This document shows positions 1 through 9,600 of a stretch of 33,006 bases of DNA, one piece after another. A program made the position numbers and the translations under genes. The stretch comes from Phallusia fumigata. Taxonomy: Eukaryota > Chordata > Ascidiacea > Phlebobranchia > Ascidiidae. The notes below the pieces were generated by a model, which saw nothing but the letters and a program-made list of their open reading frames with translations, did no database searches and was not told the DNA's origin. The number at the start of each line of letters is the position of its first letter. Within the stretch, counting starts at the first letter, position 1. The stretch is taken from contig QXVZ01022496.1 of NCBI GenBank assembly GCA_008931825.1, positions 1 through 33,006 of the forward strand. The letters run 5' to 3'.

Positions 1-194
1 TAGTGCGTACAAATGTGACAATTAGTTTACCTTATACATAAGGTTACCTTATACGGTGATCTTAACTATTTAGTCTATAAAACTACAGAATACTATACTA
101 AAAAAATGTTTTTTTGCAAAAAAAGGAGTTTACCAATTAAGGTTATAAAAATTGTATGTACTCGGTTCTGACAAATCGCATTATCGTTATACAG

Positions 195-623
195 CTGAAC
201 GGTGTGACAGTGAACCCTGGTTTCAAACGGGACGGTGTGATGATAAGGAAAGCGGGCAAGTTTACAATGGTCGATTGGGATTTTGGTTTGACGATTAGAT
301 GGGATGGAGCTGACAGGTGAGATACAAAAATAAAAACTTTTTATTCAAATTTGTTTTTATTTTTCACACAGTGAATTATCTTGTAAAATTTGGTACTTCA
401 AATAAAACTTGCAAACATTGCCTTGCCAGTAACAGGTTTTATTTTATTTTTATTAAAGACTTCGGGTTTCGGCATGGAGTCCCCTCCGATATCAAGTGGA
501 AGGCCTGTGTGGAAATTTTGATGACAATCCGACCAATGACCTTGTGGCACCTAACGGAACTCTTTATACCGACGTGGATGCGTTCGCGGAGAGCTGGATT
601 ATTGAAGGATACGGTGCTGAAGG
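195..623 (+). CDS. Gene A module 1: C-terminal half of a VWD domain (exons 195-316, 459-623)
   Basis: Exon 195-316 follows TTATACAG and reads LNGVTVNPGF... then VDWDFGLTIRWDGADR, the usual late VWD strands. Exon 459-623 follows TTAAAG and gives VEGLCGNFDDNPTNDL, the calcium-loop region, then DAFAESW. The junction (AG|A) keeps frame. The N-terminal half of this VWD lies before the window. The first cysteine of the CGLC motif seen in VWF is replaced by Glu. The stretch 1-194 upstream is intron with no exon I could see. Confidence 0.87.
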
Positions 624-3600
624 GTAAGTAAGGTCATTTGCGAACGAACATTGTGAGGTTGCGAATGTCCTGTTTTGTTTGTTTTTAAAAGTTAACAACT
701 TTAAGTGCAAAGCTATCGCTTTAGGAGTTTGGGAATTACGTAGTTAAAATGATTTTTTTTTAATATTTGTTTTAAACCAATCCCAATCACCGAATAATTT
801 TTTAAAAATAGACCTGTCTAATGAATCAAATAATATAAAACACTAAGATACTGCGTAAAACAACGTCTTTGGCTGACAAAACTAGAATTTAAAGACTTTT
901 AGTCAAAAATGATATTTATTTGTGTCTAAGTATTGTCACCTTTACGGCAGGTGCCCGGAAGGCTTGAAATCGGACATTATTCCTCCACCGTGTGCCGATC
1001 CTGATGTGCTGGCGCTTCACCGAAACTCCTGTTACATCATAATCGACCCGAACGGACCAATGAAGGATTGTCAATCGGTAGTGGAGGCCGAGTCTTCTTT
1101 CCAGGCCTGTGTGTACGATCAATGTGCTTACGGTCGTGACCCATTGCAAAAAGACCGAGTGATATCGTCTTACATCAGCACGTGCATGGATGAGAATGAA
1201 GAGGAAAACGAGGGCAATCTCACTGTGACAATTCCGGATTGGCGAACTAAGGATAATTCGAGTAGGACGCTAACCGTTTGTTTTTTTTTCGTTTTTGTTA
1301 TGATAAGTATTTATTCCCTTGCCACAAGTCAAGTCTGAGTCTTTGAAATAAAATACGTTCCGGAATTTTTGTTGATTTGCGACCTTTTAGCTAACAATTA
1401 TTTGCGGTTTATATATAAACCGTATACGAAACCGAGATAAAAAGGCCAAGATTAAATGATTAAAACCCGGTTCCACAAAACGTTTTTGTGACCTGAGTCT
1501 AGTCGAGTCTTTTGCTTACTGTGTCGAGCTTATCGTCATTTGTTTATCCCTTCATTTCTTAGGTACACCGGAGTGTCCCCCGCATAGTCACTTTGTTACG
1601 TGTCTGCCGCAGTGTCAACCGAGCTGTGACGATCCGGATGGTTCGATATGCTTGAGTAACCCGCGGACAACCAAAGAATGCATTGAAGGTAAACATTTGG
1701 AAATTCAATTATCGCAATTTATTACTTTTGAATTAGAACCAATAACTTTTATCGCCCATATGGAGAAATTATCCGGATGGTGAACTAATACGTCGCTGTT
1801 TGTTTTTAGGTTGTCAAGCAAATGACGGTTTTGTACTGTCAGGCGACGACTTTGTCAAGCTTAAGCACTGTGGATGCATGTATGAAGGAAAATACTATCT
1901 GGTAAGTCTACAGCCATGTTTCCTGCCAAAAAACGATGGAGTCGACAATATACAAATGCGCACAATGTAGTCTTTATATCTGTAAAGGCATACTATATAG
2001 TGAGCCTTACTTACCAGTTTGTGTGTTTTATTTTAAATTCAGGACACCGAGACGTTTATGACGGACAACTGCAAGTCACGATGTACTTGTCGTATGGCAA
2101 CAGTAGCTTGCACGGATGCAGGATGTGCTGATGATCGCGAATGTAGGGCGAATAGAAATGGTCACCTGGATTGCTTGCCTCTGCGTGAGTCCAATTTACG
2201 CTATTTCCAACGATTTACAATTTATGAATCTTAACATATTGTGTATCAAGAGACTATGATGTTAAAACTGGTTTTAGACGACACTAGGTGATCACGTATA
2301 TCGGATTCGTACGTTAATCAAACCGGCCGCAAACCAAATTTACCCCCCGAAAACTCAAACCTAATATTTCCTACCCATAGGCAAGGAGACTTGTAAGTTC
2401 TGGGGCAATGGTCACATCCGGACATTTGACAAGCGCTCATACGATCTACGCACACCGTGCTCGTATATATTCGCTGCATCATCCAGGGCGGGCGACACTG
2501 GTGGTGTTACCATAGAAACGGTTCGCAATAGTGACGACACAGCTACCGACATTTCTTCGGTCACCATCAAATTCTCCGACTTCAACGGAACGGTCGTTCT
2601 GTCAAAATCTGCCAACGGCTCCATTCAAATCAAGGTAAAAAGTCTCAATTTTTATGAAAATTGTTTTAGCAAAGCTCAAAACATGCAAACTTTAGTGATA
2701 TAGCTATGGTTTGGTTGTAACATGCATTTTTCTTATTCGTGTTTGACTTATTATTTGAGGTCGATTGACTTTTAAAATTTATTTGAATTTTATGTCGTTT
2801 CTTAGGTCGATGACGTCACATACGATCGAAAGTGGAAGGAGGTGAATGACAAACGGCAGAGAATGGTCGCACGTCACAGAGGTCGGTTCGTTGTCGTGGT
2901 TACGAGCAAAGGTCATCGGGTGGAATTTGACGGAGTACAGTTGTTACTCAAACTTCCGGTCACCTACTTTGGCTTGGTAAGATTTCATAACGATTCAAGT
3001 CTATAGATAACTCGCATAGGTCGGTTTCGATTTCTTTACACAATTATTCTTAGATTCACGGATTGTGTGGCAACTTTAATGGTGACGCTCTCGATGACTT
3101 GAGCACAATCAGTAAAAATGTCACCACTGATGTGGAGCACTTTGCTGCCACCTACCGGACAAAAATATGCGATGCTACGCCTGTGGACAATATTTGCACC
3201 AACGATCAATTGAGCATGTGGTACGTGGTCTGTATTAGTTGCAAATGTGTATTTGGGGGATAAACTATTACTGGTCAGATTTAAATTTGAGAATACAAAC
3301 CTTACCTCAAAAACCTAAATGCGACTTTAGCAACAAAAGGCCGACATGACGTTTCCTACACAATTCAATTATTTATGGTATTTGCAGGCGACAGAGCGAC
3401 CGATGCGCTGTCATTAGCGACACTCAAGGTCCGATGAGGCCTTGTAACACTGTCTTACGTCAGTCGGTGACAAGACGATATGAGGAACAATGTGTACAGG
3501 ATTTGTGTGACAGCAGTGGTGCCCAGCACATCGTACAACAGGTACCTGTTCTTCTTGTACAACTTTAACTGCTGTTAACTTGCACAAATACAAAGCATGC

Positions 3601-6600
3601 ACGATACGTAATTAACTATGTCCGTTTTTTCCCAGTCGCTCATTTCCTTTTCGCAAGAGTGTTTGAGTGGAGGAATTCGAATTTGCGATTGGCGCCTGTC
3701 GATGAACTTTACACATGACGTTTGCCCCCCAAACACCCACTACGAAGGTTGCGGCCCCGCCTGCCCCCCAACATGCGGGGAAATTCCCGACCCAGANTTC
3801 AAGTCTATAGATAGCTCGTATAAGTCGGTTTCGATTACTTACACAATTATTCTTAGATTCACGGATTGTGTGGCAACTTTAATGGTGACGCTCTCGATGA
3901 CTTGAGCACAATCAGTAAAAATGTCACGACTGATGTGGAGCACTTTGCTGCCAGCTACCGGACAAAAATATGCGACGCTACGCCTGTGGACAATATTTGC
4001 ACCAACGATCAATTAAGCATGTGGTACGTGGTCTGTATTATTTGCAAATGTGTAGTTAGAGGATAAACTATTACTGGTCAGATTTAAATTTGAGAATACA
4101 CACCATACCTCAAAAACCTAAATGCGACTTTAGCAACAAAAGGCCGACATGGCGTTTCCTACACAATTCAATAATTTATGGTATTTGCAGGCGACAGAGC
4201 GACCGATGTGCTGTCATTAGCGACACTCAAGGTCCGATGAGGCCTTGTAACACTGTCTTACGTCAGTCGGTGACAAGACGATATGAGGAACAATGTGTAC
4301 AGGATTTGTGTGACAGCAGTGGAGCCCAGCACATCGTACAACAGGTACCTGTTCTTCTTGTACAACTTTAACTGCTGTTAACTTGAACAAATACAAAACA
4401 TGCACGATACGTAATTAACCATGTCCGTTTTTCCCAGTCGCTCATTTCCTTTTCGCAAGAGTGTTTGAGTGGAGGAATTCGAATTTGCGATTGGCGCCAG
4501 TCGATGAACTTTACGCATGACGTTTGCCCCCCAAACACCCATTACGAAGGTTGCGGCCCCGCCTGTCCCCCAACATGCGGGGAAATTCCCGACCCAGACG
4601 ATGACGAGTAAGCCGATTTTGGATTTTTGTCAAGGAGTAAAATTTAGGTGAAATTCTAATTTGTTTTATTCACAGTTGCACATTAGCGGAATATTGCACT
4701 TGCGATGACGGGTATGTTTTGAATGATGGAATTTGCGTTCCAGTGGAAACCTGCGGTTGCCAGGCCAACGGAAGAATGTGGTCATACGGTCAGTTAAAAT
4801 TTTTATGCTAAAAAAATAAAAAAAATACTTTACTTCTTTGCTAAATGCGGAATATTCTTCGTGTTTAAACACATAGTCGAATATTTTGTCACACAATATA
4901 CTTGACAGTTGCCTAATGCTACTGTTAAACTCAACTTTTCTTTACCTTGGGTTAATTGTTACATACAGGCGAGTCTTTCACACCAGAAGGGTGCTTCCAG
5001 ACATGCACGTGTTATGGCAACGGACAGATCAAGTGTACAAACACATCGACATGTTTGACAAGCCAAGTCTGTGCTCTTGTAAGAACCGGCAACTACACAT
5101 GCGTCAGAGCTCCGAAGGTAGTTATAAAGCTTCAAACGTGATGAAACTAACTTGCCCGAACATGTAGTAATATCGCATTGCCGTTATCGATTTTCCGATT
5201 TAATACTTAATTCGGCGTCAGGCACTTTTGCCTCACAAGAAATAAACAGCTTTGTTTGTTCGTATCAAAGTTGTTTGCTGCTGACAAACATTAATCTCTT
5301 GTTTCAATCGAAGAAGTTAGGAATAGCAAACAGTTTTGTCTCCATTTATACATGCAAAAGAGTAAAAAAGTCTGTTCAAAGTTTTTTATTTTCATTTTTG
5401 CAGCGTCGCGTTTCGTGCAAAGCAGTCAATGGACTCCGCTACAGCACATTCGACGACACACCATACACCGCTCAGACGACATGCGCTTACACCATGGTCA
5501 GGTATGAAACTCATANCTTGTAAGAACCGGCAAGTACACATGCGTCAGAGCTCCGAAGGTAGTTATAAAGCTTCAAACGTGATGGAACTAACTTGCCCGA
5601 ACATTTTGTAATATCGAATTGCCGTTATCGATTTTCCGATTTAATACGTAATTCGGCGTCAGGCACTTTTGCTTCACAAGAAACAGCTTTGTTTGATCGT
5701 ATCAAAGTTGTTTGCTGCTGACAAACATTAATCTCTTGTTTCAATCGAAGAAATTAGGAATAGCAAACAGTTTTGTCTCCATTTATACATGCAAAAGAGT
5801 AAAAAAGTTTGTTCAAAGTTTTTTATTTTCATTTTTGCAGCGTCGCGTTTCGTGCAAAGCAGTCAATGGACTCCGCTACAGCACATTCGACGACACACCA
5901 TACACCGCTCAGACGACATGCGCTTACACCATGGTCAGGTATGAAACTCATATCACTCTTCGTTTGTTCAAGCAAAGTTATTTGTGTCACTACCAAGCTG
6001 CCTTCTTTGCGGTTGTCATAAACAAGGGGTTTTTAACCGGGGGTAAATATACCCTCTGGGGTAAATAATAATTACCATAGGGGTATATTTTACAAAAGCT
6101 AGACATTTTTACAAACATTTAAATTGACAATGCCCCGATTTACCTTTTACACGGGCACCAGAGCTTCACAACCATTTTAACTGTTATTGTTCAATGATTA
6201 TGATTAGCACGCTGAACGATAACAGCAAAGGGGGCTTAAAACATATTTGAACAAAAAATGGTTAAATTTTGTTTTTAAAAATAAAAAATAGGATACAACC
6301 AGAGAAAGGTGCTGAAAATCCCTGTTTTGCACGAACAATTTGCATTCTTGAAAAGGTCGTGATAGTAAACCAAGAAAAGGGTTGTACCTTGGATTCTATT
6401 TTTCGAATTTCGTTAATTTTAATGATACTACGTGTTACATTTAATTTATCCAAACGCTACGCTACATTGCAAACTTATACGAGTGGATGATTTTGAACCG
6501 ATCAAATTTCCCAATTTGTCTGATTAGCAATGCCTACATAAAATCTTGAAAAAAACAACTTTCAGGTCAATTCGAAACGTCAAAGAAATGGATCCATTCG

Positions 6601-9600
6601 AGGTTTATATGATGCAACAGAGAATGGACACTCGTGCCCACAGATCGACTATCACTGAAGTCAAAGTGACGTTCGGAGCAAATCATGAACTGATTATGAA
6701 GCGAGGTGTCGTCGTTAGAGTGAGTTAATGCCAATTCATAGCTTGCATCATCATTAAAAAATTACTAAATGCAAAAAAATTGGCCATATTGGAGCACCTG
6801 GGGCATCATTTATTAAAAAAGAGGTTTTTCCGATGTATGATTTTCTTGTTTTCATTTTTAAAACTATAAGACTAAATGAATTTTTTGCTGTTGAGCAAAC
6901 AGAGCTAGAATTTTGTAAATTGTAGGTACAATGTCAAATATAAAATGTTATTTCATTCAAGGCTCAAATACCTTGTTTTCTATAGATTGACGGTGAATTG
7001 GTGATAGCTGGTACGACCAAATACGGTGTCTCCATTGCACATGTGGGAGAATATCTTGTTGCTGCATTTGATTTCGGCTTGGTCGTTCGTTGGAACGGAG
7101 CCAGAATGTAAGTACTTGTCTAATTACGAAACAATCTTGTCATTCTTAGATTACCTCTCCGTCGATATTTCTCTTGGCATTCCTTCTTTTCCCTTAACTT
7201 TAACCTAATGAAATATATTTGCAGTCTTCGTATTGACGCTTGGCGCCAACTTCATCGCAAGGTGGAAGGTTTGTGTGGTGACTTCGACGATTTGCCCTAC
7301 AATGATTTTGTGCTGCGTAATGGTTCGATAACCGATGATGTGGCGGATTTCTTCAACGACTGGAAAGTATCTGACCACAATAACACAGGGTAAGGAATCA
7401 ACTTTAAACTGTAAGTTAAGAATGGGTTTATTTTGTAAGGCAACATTTGTAATTTGCCTGAAACTTTCTCTATATTTAAACAATATACCTTGTAGTGTTG
7501 TTGCAATTATAATATTGTTTTAGATGTAAAACCTTAAAAATACGGTTAAAATATTAAGCTTATCCGAATATTTGTAAATCAAATCAATATGTTTCGCCCT
7601 AATAGCGAACCTTGTTGTTTACAGCTGCCATGATCGCGTCAAGGGACCGGAACCACCCTTGTGTCCGACTCATGACGATTTGGCGACGGCAAGGACACGT
7701 TGCAACCTTCTATTGGATCGCGAAGGCCCGTTCGAGGACTGCCACCAATACGTTGACCCACATCAGGCTTACAACGACTGCGTATTTGATTCCTGTGCAA
7801 GCGGGCTCGATTTAAGCGAGGAAAATCGCGTAATGGAGTCATATGCACAGGAATGTCGCGAAGAGGGCGGCAACATCATAAGATGGCGAAACGACGTCCC
7901 CGAAAGAGGTATTTGATNGTATTAAAAGATTTAGACAAAGTGTTGGGTAAAAAGCGATAACTACCTACTACGGCTTTCAGTACCCGAAAGCCGTAGTAGG
8001 TAGTTATCGTTTACTGTGGGAATTATGGCATGGGTTGAAAAGAAGTTGGGTTACAAAACAAAACTCTACATGGTATCGGAAAAATGGTAATCGTCTCGTC
8101 TAACTTGCAAAATTCTGTGTAATGTCGTGTTTCCCTTCTTAACAATCAATTAAATTATAACGAAAATCTGTATCACTTTTTTTCGCGCGTTCCTGGTCAA
8201 ATTCCGGCATACATTCGGATGGAATGCTGCTGGTCTTGTCATTATTATGTTACAGAAGAATCGTTAAGTTAGTTCAAAAGAAAAAAATTTCACAACGACT
8301 GGTGAAATCGACGTAACAATTCGCAATGAAAATAATATAATCGCAGTTATAATCACTATTGTCCTTCTGTAGGCAAACGCGACAGGGTATGCTGACTCGT
8401 GTACGAAAATGTGCGATTGTACGATGGGCCAGCTTACATGTTCACCTGCATCCTGTTATAATGATCAATATTGCGGAATAAAAGACGACGTACATGGATG
8501 CCACTGGATCGGTATGTTGCTTAAAGTAGACCGCGCGCTATTAACTGAGTGTAGAAAATAGGCTGTGATGTTGCTGTGTGGCAGGGAATGTATGGATTAA
8601 CTTGGCATAGTTCTGTTTAAAACTGGTATCGCATCCGGGACAATAAAAAGATTGATATCGTACGGCTGAACGTTGTATCTTTTGTTCCCTCCAGTTTAAA
8701 TCGTTTTAGCAATCTTTAATGGCCATAGAAAGCAACATCATATTCCTAGCAATAATTTGGTCATAACTTCGATATTGTTAACAATTTTGCGACTTTGAAC
8801 TTTAGGTATTATTTATCCCCTGAATTTCGAAACATATTACGTCAAAAATTTACGTTCTGCCATTGTTTTTTTCATACAGTTAAACGCAATCTTTGTTTAC
8901 AGACCAATGTGAGTACAACAACGGAGGTTGCAGCCACACTTGCGTACGAGAATCTGACGTCACCGTGTGCAAATGCCCCCCTAACTTTACATTAGGTGCA
9001 GATGGCAAACACTGCAGCGAGCCTCAAGGTAAGCAAACATTTTGCGTCGTTGTAATGAGTTGCTGTTTTTGAAAGATAAATGTATTTGTGACAACAAATG
9101 ACCCGTGGAAATTATAACCACGTAAACCGCTCGTTCTGTGGTTGATTTAAATTTTAATTTGACAGTTGGAGCAGAAGTCCTATGCGAGGATGGACAAACC
9201 GAACAACAACGTTTCGCTGGGTGGCGCGAAAGAGCATTCCGGGAGTGGATGTTGAAATTGGAAAAGTACATGGTACTGGTGGAAAACAGCGATAACGGGG
9301 CACCAACAGCTTCAAGTAAGATTGAATCTTTACCAACTTCATACGCAGTTTAAATTTCTTATGTTTAACTTGGCGTTGTCGTACTGTGTGCGTCAAATCA
9401 ACATTCTAGCGTTAAAAATAAGTAAAATGGCATCCTTGAAACTTCTTTTTAATGCAACATAAAAATTTGCGGCTTTGAGATGAGCAAAATACAATTATTG
9501 ACAATTAGGTTAATAAATTTAATTTTGCTCACATCGATAAAGACTAGTATAATGATAATGTGTGTTTTGATTTGAGGATGTTTGTCTTTTTTCTCAGAAA

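Noticed and set aside
2994-4598. Reading the duplicate exons as a true expansion of VWD-C8 domains
   Set aside because: The breakpoints fall mid-exon and mid-intron at a single N, and the same thing happens at three other Ns, including in non-coding DNA.
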